This document shows positions 1 through 5,787 of a DNA stretch of 10,668 bases, in pieces. The position numbers and the translations under genes were made by a program. The stretch spans positions 1-10,668 of the forward strand of contig JAGVLZ010000149.1 in assembly GCA_020054055.1 (NCBI GenBank). The letters run 5' to 3'. Under the pieces are notes generated by a model, which was given only the letters and a program-made list of their open reading frames with translations, was not told the origin of the DNA and made no database searches. The DNA comes from Phycisphaerales bacterium. GTDB lineage: Bacteria > Planctomycetota > Phycisphaerae > Phycisphaerales > UBA1924. The first letter of the stretch is position 1. The number at the start of each line of letters is the position of its first letter.

Positions 1-236
1 CCGGGGCGTTCGAGGCCGGCCTCCGCGGCACGCGCACCATCCAGGATCGCCGACGCCTCTACCAAGTCCCGGGCGACGTGATCGTCGCCGTGGGCGACAA
101 GCCGGTGAGCAACTTCCTGGATCTCCGCCGAGCGCTCCGCGCCTTCGAGCCGGGCGACTCCGTCGAGATGACGATCATCCGCGACGGCGAAGAGCAGAAG
201 GTCCCCGTCAGGCTCGGCATTCGACCGGCCGAATAG
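1..236 (+). CDS. C-terminal part of a PDZ-domain protein (HtrA/trypsin-like protease family probable)
   Basis: The open frame enters from the left edge (codons in frame from base 3) and stops with TAG at 234-236, so only the last 77 residues are present. They read as the second half of a PDZ domain: a GLRGT turn, then PGDVIVAVGDKPVSNFLDLRRAL, followed by a helix and FEPGDSVEMTIIRDGEEQKVPVRLG. This is the classic pattern of the C-terminal PDZ domain in DegP/HtrA-type periplasmic serine proteases, where PDZ domains bind exposed C-termini of substrates. The catalytic domain lies outside the window, so a PDZ protein without protease activity cannot be excluded. The PDZ call is strong; the protease assignment is inference. 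The 113 bases that follow, up to the next start codon, show no clear terminator or promoter. Confidence 0.8.
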   Translation, partial: GAFEAGLRGTRTIQDRRRLYQVPGDVIVAVGDKPVSNFLDLRRALRAFEPGDSVEMTIIRDGEEQKVPVRLGIRPAE

Positions 237-349
237 CCGCCGGATTCCCGTCTCAACAGCCGTTTCGACCGCCGCCCGGCCACTCGGTACCATGCCCGCA
301 TCGTGCGGCGGATCAGGTTGCCACGCGCCGCAGAAGCCTTGGGGAAACG

Positions 350-1096
350 ATGCGCGCCCTCATCCTCGGCATAGGCGACGCCTTCACCAGCCGCGGCTTC
401 GGCACCAGCGCGGTCGTCGAAGGCCCGGGCGGCTACTTCCTCCTCGATTGCCCCGACCTCATCCACCGGGCCATCCGCGAGGCCTGCGAATCTTCGGGCT
501 GGAAAGTCGATCACGACAAAATCGACGACATCCTCATCACCCACCTCCACGGCGATCACGTCAACGGCCTCGAATCCTTCGGCTGGGCACGATTCGTCTC
601 GCGCCTCCGCGGCATCAACCGCACCATGCCCCGCGTCCACACCCACCCCGCTTCCGCCGAGCGCCTCTGGGAGCGACTCGCCCCGGCGATGGACCCGCCG
701 CTGACCCGCGGCGGGCGCAAGTCGGTCCTCGCCGACTTCTTCGACGTCCGCACCTTCGAGCCGGGCCACGCCATCGAGATCGTCGGCCTGAAGGTCGAGT
801 GCCGCTACACCATCCACCCCGTCCCCACCATCGGCCTCAAAATTTCGCACAACGGCAAGACCCTCGGCTGGTCCGGCGACACCTGCTTCGAGCCCGCCCA
901 CATTGACTGGCTCTCGAACGCCGACATCATCATCCACGAGGCCAACCTCGGCCCCGCCCACACACAGATCGAACTCCTGAACGCGCTCCCGGCCGCGATC
1001 CGCAAGAAGATGCGGATCACGCACGTGATCGACGAGTTCGACAAGAGCACGACGGATATCCGGGTGCTTGAAGAGGGTGAAGTGCTGGAGTTTTGA
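350..1096 (+). CDS. Metallo-beta-lactamase-fold hydrolase, RNase Z-like
   Basis: A 248-residue soluble protein. The signature THLHGDH lies at residues 64-70 and supplies His65, His67, Asp69 and His70. Further candidate metal ligands follow in RNase Z order: His156 (TIHPVPT), Asp177 (WSGDT), then HEANL with His196, an AHTQ segment, and His225 (RITHVIDEF). These match the binuclear-zinc site of the ElaC/RNase Z branch of the fold. The protein is shorter than typical bacterial RNase Z (about 300 residues). Only 20 residues separate His156 and Asp177, where RNase Z carries its tRNA-binding arm. It may therefore hydrolyse something other than pre-tRNA. The start is supported by GGGGAAA at 341-347 just upstream of ATG and by the conserved N-terminal strand MRALILGIGDAF. 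It is convergent with the 655-residue membrane protein gene, with a 59-base gap. Fold call is firm, substrate unknown. Confidence 0.85.
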   Translation: MRALILGIGDAFTSRGFGTSAVVEGPGGYFLLDCPDLIHRAIREACESSGWKVDHDKIDDILITHLHGDHVNGLESFGWARFVSRLRGINRTMPRVHTHPASAERLWERLAPAMDPPLTRGGRKSVLADFFDVRTFEPGHAIEIVGLKVECRYTIHPVPTIGLKISHNGKTLGWSGDTCFEPAHIDWLSNADIIIHEANLGPAHTQIELLNALPAAIRKKMRITHVIDEFDKSTTDIRVLEEGEVLEF

Positions 1097-1098
1097 CA

Positions 1099-1153
1099 GA
1101 GCCCGAAGCGCCAGCGAGGGTTTGAGAACGAGCCCCGCGCGCCAGCGAGGTTT
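1099..1153. repeat. Two direct copies of a ~24-base GCGCCAGCGAGG-containing repeat
   Basis: Two imperfect copies (1099-1123 and 1130-1153) share GAGCCC at the left and an identical 12-base core, GCGCCAGCGAGG, at 1108-1119 and 1139-1150, then TTT. The period is 31 bases. They fill the gap between two convergent genes. No strong hairpin is visible, so they do not look like a simple terminator. Confidence 0.65.
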
Positions 1154-1155
1154 CC

Positions 1156-3123
1156 TCATTCCTCCCGCGTCGCCAAAGGCGGATACAGAACCCAATCCCC
1201 GTCGGGGATGGAGCCGGGCTTCTCCTGTCGCAGGCGTTCGAGTTCGGCGGGGTGAATCCAGTCCGCGGCGCGATTGGTCACACGGGTTCTCGTTGCACTC
1301 TTCGCCGGATGCAGGCCGGCGTCATCGTCCAGATCGGTTCCGACAGAGTAGAGGACGGGCCGGGCGCCAATCAAGACGTAGTTCAGCGGCTTCCCGGTGT
1401 AGCGATCCGGAGGCACCGCGGGCAACAACGCGGGCACGAGCTCGGCGAGTGACGCTGGATAGGCAGCGTGACGGCGATGGAAGATCTCGAGCGCGATGGC
1501 TACGAGCAGCGCGTCTCGCTCCTGCGTGACGCTCTCTCCCCAGAAATAGACCTTTCGCAACGCCGGCAGCACCAAGCCGACGGGGGCGAAGCGTTCCCTC
1601 GCGAACGGGCCGTCAAGTGGGCCGTCGATTCGACGCGCCACCTCCGCCTTGGTCGGCTGCTCCCAAAGCGGCCTGCCCGCCAGGAACTCTTGGTAGCAAA
1701 CGATCCCATCGAATATCTCGCGTTGCGATCGGCGATCGGCGATGATCGCGGCGGCGATGGGAGCGAACGCGCCGCTCGAATCTGTGGGCTTGCCGAGGAC
1801 CAGGTTCAGTTCGCCGGGCAAGCCCATCGACGAAAGGTAGTTCAATCCCTCGCTCGTCAGTGTGCCGCCGCCCCGCCCGTCGTCGGAGAAGGTCCGCTGG
1901 AGGACGTCGTCGAACATGGCTCGTTCGCTCCCAAGCGGGAGGATGATCCGTCCTCCCCCGTGCGCTGACGCGATTGAGTGCGCGATGGATCGCCATTGCT
2001 CTTCCGAAAGGACGCTCGGCGTCTCGGCGACCATTTCCGCCACGACCTGTATCGAGGCTTGAAAAACCGTGAGCCCAACCAGTCTTGAGATCAGAATCTC
2101 GCCCTCGCCCGTGTGTTCGCCAAGCCACAGCGCGGCTCTTACGTCCTCGACGACACGCTCGCTTTGCGACTCGGAAACCGCGAGCAACGCGTCGGCAAGC
2201 AACAACCTGCCGCATTGACGAATCGAACCAAGGTGCGGCAGAAGAATGCCGATCATGTCCGGGTACTCAGGAGGTGGATGGGTACCCCCCGTGGGCGACA
2301 TTCCATGCACCGCGACCATCAACTCCCTGTCGTCGTCGAGCACGAGGCGTCGTGCGAGCGCCGGTTTGGCCGATGCGGCGCGAAGCAGCGACAACGTGCG
2401 TTCGCTCTGCCGCAGGTGGGACACCACCTGCGACCAGTGCTTCGTGCCGGGGCGTGCTTCCCCAACGACGACATCGGCTACCGTTCCGTCTTCATCGGTG
2501 AAGGTCGGCGGTTTCGCCTGCGCCAGGATCGCCTCCCGCACCAGCGGCCAGCCGCGCTCGCTCTCCGGGACGGCGAGCGCCGGGGCGTTGAGTTCGGCAA
2601 CATAGTTCCGAGTGATCGACGGCGATGAAGTCCACACGCGGAGACCGAAGTAGAGATACGCCCCGACGGCCAGAAGGACAACGCACCCCGCCCCCTGCCA
2701 CCCCCGCTTCCACACCTGCCACACCACCCCCCGCCCGCGCTTCTTTGCACGCCGGATCAAACTCGCCGCCCGTCTCTCATCGCCGAACGCTGAAACCAAC
2801 CCCGCCTCGCTCGCCCCAGCCCCAATCCCATCGACAAAGTGCGCCACCAGTTCCCGCGCCACGTCCGCCCGTTCCCGCCTCCACAGTTTCGTCCGCTTCA
2901 CCACCCGGGCGATGAGCACGCGATGAGCAGCGGGCAGAGCCGCCCGTTCGATGACTTGTTCGGCGCGGATCGGTGTGCGAGCAAATCCAAACCAGCCGAG
3001 ATCGGTTTCGAGGAGTTGCCAGAAGCCTTGTCCGCCGTTGCCTTTGGTGGGCGGTGTGATGGCCGCGCGAATCCCCTCCCTTGCGGTCGGGGTTCCAGAG
3101 TCCCTTTCCGTTTCGGTGCTCAT
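1156..3123 (-). CDS. Single-pass membrane protein with HAAS-like N-terminus and pseudopilin-like C-terminal motif, partner of PadR
   Basis: A 655-residue protein of unknown function. Residues about 80-130 resemble the HAAS (DUF1700-type) helical domain often encoded next to PadR repressors: ADVARELVAHFVDGI, then EAGLVSAFGDERRAASLIRRA. A hydrophobic segment at about 144-163, preceded by basic residues, is the only clear membrane helix, giving N-in topology with a large outside domain (about 165-655). Near the end (538-600), ALEIFHRRHAAYPASLAELVP, a PPDRYTGKPLNY stretch and LYSVGTDLDDDAG resemble the C-terminal motif of type II secretion pseudopilin (GspG-like) proteins. The start is the ATG at 3121-3123, which overlaps the PadR stop as ATGA and follows GGGAGGTG at 3128-3135. 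The frame stays open further upstream, but that extension runs antiparallel-in-style through the PadR gene in another frame and is rejected. The two genes are surely co-transcribed and translationally coupled. I infer a membrane partner or target of the repressor; enzymatic activity is not evident. Confidence 0.75.
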   Translation of the reverse strand: MSTETERDSGTPTAREGIRAAITPPTKGNGGQGFWQLLETDLGWFGFARTPIRAEQVIERAALPAAHRVLIARVVKRTKLWRRERADVARELVAHFVDGIGAGASEAGLVSAFGDERRAASLIRRAKKRGRGVVWQVWKRGWQGAGCVVLLAVGAYLYFGLRVWTSSPSITRNYVAELNAPALAVPESERGWPLVREAILAQAKPPTFTDEDGTVADVVVGEARPGTKHWSQVVSHLRQSERTLSLLRAASAKPALARRLVLDDDRELMVAVHGMSPTGGTHPPPEYPDMIGILLPHLGSIRQCGRLLLADALLAVSESQSERVVEDVRAALWLGEHTGEGEILISRLVGLTVFQASIQVVAEMVAETPSVLSEEQWRSIAHSIASAHGGGRIILPLGSERAMFDDVLQRTFSDDGRGGGTLTSEGLNYLSSMGLPGELNLVLGKPTDSSGAFAPIAAAIIADRRSQREIFDGIVCYQEFLAGRPLWEQPTKAEVARRIDGPLDGPFARERFAPVGLVLPALRKVYFWGESVTQERDALLVAIALEIFHRRHAAYPASLAELVPALLPAVPPDRYTGKPLNYVLIGARPVLYSVGTDLDDDAGLHPAKSATRTRVTNRAADWIHPAELERLRQEKPGSIPDGDWVLYPPLATREE

Positions 3124-3464
3124 GCGGCACCTCCCATCGAGACGACGCCGAGGGATTGCATGGCCGCGATGACGCCGCGCCATTGCTCGGTGTCCGCGGC
3201 GAGGCGCTTTTTTCCTTTGCCCGTGAGCCGGTAGTACTTGCGGTCGCGCCCGGAGTCCGCCTCGCGCCAGGTCGCCTCGATCAGCCCTTTCGCTTCCAAG
3301 TTGTAGAGGAGGGGGTAGAGGGTGGATTGGCCCATGTCGAGGACGCCGCTGGTCCGCTTCGACAGCGCCTCGACCAGTTCGTACCCATACATCTCGCCCC
3401 GTTCGAGGAGTTTCAGGACGGCCACGGGGCCGGCGCCGCGCATGAGTTCGGTCTCGATCCGCAT
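3120..3464 (-). CDS. PadR-family transcriptional repressor
   Basis: A 114-residue protein with the complete short PadR winged-helix pattern: LKLLERGEMYGYELVEALSKRTSGVLDMGQSTLYPLLYNLEAKGLIEATWREADSGRDRKYYRLTGKGKKRL, followed by a C-terminal helix used for dimerisation. PadR proteins of this subfamily are dimeric repressors that usually control their own operon in response to a ligand or stress. The start at 3462-3464 is supported by an excellent ribosome site, AGAGGTGA at 3468-3475. The stop overlaps the start of the downstream HAAS-like membrane protein gene by 4 bases, so the two form one operon. The palindrome at 3510-3526, about 46 bases upstream, is the likely binding site. Family call is very secure; effector unknown. 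Confidence 0.93.
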   Translation of the reverse strand: MRIETELMRGAGPVAVLKLLERGEMYGYELVEALSKRTSGVLDMGQSTLYPLLYNLEAKGLIEATWREADSGRDRKYYRLTGKGKKRLAADTEQWRGVIAAMQSLGVVSMGGAA

Positions 3465-3509
3465 GGTTCACCTCTTGGAAGACGCCGCGGGGGTGGTTGT
3501 GTGCGGCAG

Positions 3510-3529
3510 ACTATGTGAGACATAGTATA
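3510..3529 (-). promoter_or_regulatory. Candidate PadR operator palindrome overlapping a -10-like box
   Basis: ACTATGTGAGACATAGT (3510-3526) is a perfect 7-3-7 inverted repeat in otherwise GC-rich DNA. On the minus strand it overlaps TATACT (3529 down to 3524), a 5/6 match to the -10 consensus, reading toward padR, whose start codon lies about 60 bases downstream. The half-sites contain ATGT/ACAT, which occur in known PadR-family operators, although the usual spacing in characterised members is longer. No good -35 box is seen. A repressor bound here would block the promoter, so autoregulation is the natural reading. Confidence 0.6.
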
Positions 3530-3530
3530 C

Positions 3531-3651
3531 GCGGGGGAGCGGAGGGTGGTTTCGGCGGGGTTGGGGAAGGTGGATGAGGGGTGAAGGAGATGCCGGGGAA
3601 TGGGCGGCGCGGGGGATGATTCGGGATATCGAGAGGTCGAGGCACATTTCC
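3531..3651. other. G-rich non-coding tract upstream of the padR promoter
   Basis: No gene is supported here. The plus strand carries several runs of three to five G, including 3532-3536, 3557-3560, 3563-3566 and 3578-3581, within a purine-rich stretch to about 3620. The spacing would allow a G-quadruplex, but no specific function can be assigned. Confidence 0.35.
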
Positions 3652-3750
3652 CATCGCTCACCCATTTCATGGGTGAAGATGAATCAAACTGTTGTCCTAT
3701 CCAGATGCTGCGCATCTGGCAACCATCGTGCGCCCGTTTCACGGGCGAAG
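3652..3750 (+). repeat. Three-hairpin intergenic repeat element, copy 1
   Basis: Three hairpins in a row: I at 3659-3675 (CACCCAT, loop TTC, ATGGGTG), II at 3701-3719 (CCAGATGC, loop TGC, GCATCTGG) and III at 3731-3747 (CGCCCGT, loop TTC, ACGGGCG). The linkers are 25 and 11 bases; the second begins CAACCATCG. A second copy, in inverted orientation, lies at about 6959-7056 with the same order and nearly identical spacing. The element lies in a gene-free region downstream of the family 2 glycosyltransferase gene and upstream of the padR unit. It has no coding capacity and no uridine tail typical of a terminator. Confidence 0.8.
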
Positions 3751-3796
3751 GCAGGGTCGCTTCGCTCCAATGCTCCATCCCCTCGCCCCCCCACCC

Positions 3797-3833
3797 TTCA
3801 TCCCATCACCCATCACCCCATCACCCCATCACC
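3797..3833. repeat. CCCATCA / CCCCATCA short tandem tract
   Basis: Units CCCATCA (3802-3808, 3809-3815) and CCCCATCA (3816-3823, 3824-3831) run head to tail and are preceded by a C-rich stretch from 3781. On the minus strand this is a run of GGGTGATG units just after the stop of the family 2 glycosyltransferase gene. It looks like a simple-sequence expansion; length may vary between strains. Confidence 0.75.
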
Positions 3834-3851
3834 TGCTCGCCTGCTCATCCC

Positions 3852-4541
3852 CTACACGCGCCAGTTGTATTTGGCGATGCAGTAGAGCATGACGAAGCCG
3901 TCGCGCCAGCCGATCTTTTTCCCTTCGGCGTAGGTGCGGCCGTGGTAGGAGATGCCGACCTCGTACACGCGGCACTTCAGGCGGGCCACCTTCGCCGTCA
4001 TCTCCGGCTCGATGCCGAAGCGGTCCTCTTCGATCTTGATCTGCGCCAGCGTCTCGCGCTTGAAGACCTTGTAGCACGTCGTCATGTCGGTGAGATTCAG
4101 GTTCGTACACGCATTCGAGAAGAGCGTGAGCACGCGGTTGGCCATCGAGTGCCAGAAGTAGAGGACGCGGTGCGAATCGCCGCCGATGAAGCGCGATCCG
4201 TACACGACATCTGCCTGCCCCTTCTCGATCGGCGCGATGAGGCGCGGGTAGTCCTGGGGGTCGTATTCCAGGTCCGCGTCCTGCACGACGATGATGTCCC
4301 CGGTCGCCGCGGCGAACCCCGCGCGGAGGGCCGCCCCCTTCCCGCCGTTCTCTTCCTGGATGATCAGCACAATCTGGGGCCAGCGCTGCTTGAGTTCGGC
4401 CAACTTCGCCGGCGTGCCGTCTGATGAACCGTCGTCGATGATGACGAGTTCCTTGTCGATCGGCGAGGCCATGACCCGCTCCACGGCCTGCTCGACCGTC
4501 TTGGCCTCGTTAAACACCGGCATGACGACCGACACGCGCAT
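3852..4541 (-). CDS. Family 2 glycosyltransferase, dolichol-phosphate mannosyltransferase (DPM1)-like
   Basis: A 229-residue cytoplasmic GT-A enzyme without membrane segments. The N-terminus MRVSVVMPVFNEAKTVEQAVERV and VIIDDGSSDGT (33-43) form the nucleotide-sugar site. ENGGKGAALRAGF (64-76) follows, and QDADLEYDP (87-95) carries the DxD metal-binding motif (Asp88, Asp90). VVYGSRF (112-118), TDMTTCYKVFKRETL (151-165), and EMTAKVARLKCRVYEVGISYHGRTYAEGKKIGWRDG (about 180-215) are hallmarks of the DPM1-like branch, which transfers a sugar from GDP- or UDP-sugar to a polyprenyl phosphate. The ATG at 4541 has GGAGGT at 4546-4551 upstream. The gene is divergent from the following glycosyltransferase across 151 bases. 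The likely role is making a lipid-linked sugar donor for glycan assembly or decoration; the sugar is unknown. Confidence 0.9.
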   Translation of the reverse strand: MRVSVVMPVFNEAKTVEQAVERVMASPIDKELVIIDDGSSDGTPAKLAELKQRWPQIVLIIQEENGGKGAALRAGFAAATGDIIVVQDADLEYDPQDYPRLIAPIEKGQADVVYGSRFIGGDSHRVLYFWHSMANRVLTLFSNACTNLNLTDMTTCYKVFKRETLAQIKIEEDRFGIEPEMTAKVARLKCRVYEVGISYHGRTYAEGKKIGWRDGFVMLYCIAKYNWRV

Positions 4542-4692
4542 CGAGACCTCCGCGGGAGCCTCCCCGAGCCGCCGCGAAGCGGGCGGATCAGACCGATCCT
4601 ACACGCCCAACAAGCCGATACACTCCCGCCCGCGAGAGCGTGGGCCAAACGGCGCGCCGTCCCCCTTGAATCCGCTTGGGAGCATCGAATCG
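4542..4692. promoter_or_regulatory. Divergent intergenic region between two glycosyltransferase genes
   Basis: These 151 bases must contain the promoters of both the family 2 (leftward) and family 4 (rightward) glycosyltransferase genes, unless transcription enters from farther away. An imperfect GC hairpin (CCGCCGC GAA GCGGGCGG, about 4570-4590) is visible. I found no convincing -35/-10 pair on either strand, so this entry rests on gene orientation. Confidence 0.4.
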
Positions 4693-5787
4693 GTGAAGGT
4701 CGTCATCTTCTGGCCTCAGATCTCCGGGTACATGGCGGCGTGCTGGCGCGCGCTCGCGGCCCGGTCTGATGTCGACCTCTTCGTCCTCGCGCGACGCTCC
4801 GGGGGCAAGACCTCGAGCGCCGCTTTCAGCGAAGACGTCATGCGCGGCATCCCCTGCGAACTGATGCCGGGCGATGGCCCGGTGGACGAGGCCGTCGTCC
4901 GTCGAGTCTTCGAGGCGCACAAGCCCGACGTCGCCGTCATCAACGGCTGGCACACCCCGGCCTTTGTCAAGATCCCCTTTCTCCCCGGCGCGGAGAGCGT
5001 TCGCTTCATCATGGCGATGGACACCCCCTACCTCGGCACGCTCCGCCAGCGCTACGGCAAGTACGCTTTCAAGGCATTCTTCGACCGCATCGATCGCGTC
5101 TTCGTGACGGGCGAGCGATGCTGGCAACTTGCGCGCGTGCTTGGTTTCTCGGAACGCGAGATACGGCGCGGGGTCTACGGCATCGACATGCAGAATCTGT
5201 CCCCCCTGCACGAGCGACGCGTGCGGCAGCCCGGCGGCTGGCCGAAACGATTCCTCTTCACCGGACGCTACACCGAGGAAAAAGCCATCGACGTGCTGAT
5301 GGAGGGGTACACCCGCTATCGCGCCCTCGTCGAAGACCCCTGGCCGCTGACCTGCTGCGGCACGGGACCGATGGGCGACTTGGTCCGCCAGACCGAGGGA
5401 GTCACCGACCGCGGGTTTGTCCAGCCGAAGGACCTGCCCGAGATTCTCGTGCAGCATGGCGCGTTCGTCCTCGCGAGCCGGTTCGATCCCTGGCCGCTGG
5501 TGATCGTTGAGTCCTGCGCCGCGGGGCTGCCGATCGTCTGCTCGGAGGCGTGCGGGTCGCGTGTGGAACTGGTGCGCTTCTGCTGGAACGGCTGCACCTT
5601 CGAGACCGACAACGCGGATTCGCTCGCGAACTCGCTCGCCTGGATGCACGATCAGTACGACAAACTCCCCGCCTTCGGCGCGCGCAGCCGGAACATCGCC
5701 GACCCCTACTCCGCCGAGATGTGGGTCGAGCGCTGGCACACCACCTTCAACGAACTGCTCGGCGGCGGAAGAGGAGCCGTCGGATGA
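4693..5787 (+). CDS. Family 4 glycosyltransferase (GT-B fold)
   Basis: About 364 residues from the GTG at 4693. This start is chosen because VKVVIFWPQISGYMAACWRALAAR matches the usual N-terminal strand and helix, and GGGAG at 4678-4682 lies upstream. The open frame further upstream has atypical composition and overlaps the divergent gene. The C-terminal nucleotide-sugar domain is clear: FLFTGRYTEEKAIDVLMEGY (187-206) and ASRFDPWPLVIVESCAAGLPIVCSEACGS (261-289). In the latter, the usual E-x7-E pair appears as Asp265 and Glu273. No membrane segment is seen. Its stop overlaps the start of sat (ATGA at 5784-5787), so both are translated from one transcript. The likely role is adding a sugar during surface or exported polysaccharide synthesis. 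A TTG at 4666 is a weaker alternative start. Confidence 0.85.
   Translation: MKVVIFWPQISGYMAACWRALAARSDVDLFVLARRSGGKTSSAAFSEDVMRGIPCELMPGDGPVDEAVVRRVFEAHKPDVAVINGWHTPAFVKIPFLPGAESVRFIMAMDTPYLGTLRQRYGKYAFKAFFDRIDRVFVTGERCWQLARVLGFSEREIRRGVYGIDMQNLSPLHERRVRQPGGWPKRFLFTGRYTEEKAIDVLMEGYTRYRALVEDPWPLTCCGTGPMGDLVRQTEGVTDRGFVQPKDLPEILVQHGAFVLASRFDPWPLVIVESCAAGLPIVCSEACGSRVELVRFCWNGCTFETDNADSLANSLAWMHDQYDKLPAFGARSRNIADPYSAEMWVERWHTTFNELLGGGRGAVG

Noticed and set aside
237..349. Gap between the PDZ gene and the RNase Z-like gene searched for promoter or small RNA
   Set aside because: No convincing -10/-35 pair, hairpin or conserved motif was visible; only the ribosome site just before base 350 is supported.
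59..1195. Minus-strand frame of 378 codons opposite the PDZ and RNase Z-like genes
   Set aside because: Low-complexity Gly/Val/Asp/Glu composition with no motif; the plus strand carries two recognisable proteins.
3124..3471. Open N-terminal extension (116 residues) of the HAAS-like membrane protein, reaching a start at 3471
   Set aside because: It lies wholly over the padR gene in another frame, is extremely Arg-rich, and has no family resemblance. The ATG at 3121-3123 has a strong ribosome site and the ATGA overlap.
3659..3747. Hairpins considered as intrinsic terminators
   Set aside because: None is followed by a run of T on either strand, and three hairpins with fixed spacing in two distant copies fit a repeat element better.
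3797..3833. Possible CRISPR-like array
   Set aside because: Units are only 7-8 bases, with no spacers and no cas genes; this is a simple tandem tract.
4291..4692. Upstream extension of the first family 4 glycosyltransferase frame to an ATG at 4291
   Set aside because: It overlaps the divergent family 2 glycosyltransferase and has Ser/Ala/Pro-rich, family-unlike sequence; the GTG at 4693 matches the expected N-terminus.
4588..5739. Minus-strand frame of 383 codons opposite the first family 4 glycosyltransferase
   Set aside because: Ala/Arg/Asp-rich composition without motifs; it exists only because stop codons are rare in GC-rich antisense frames.
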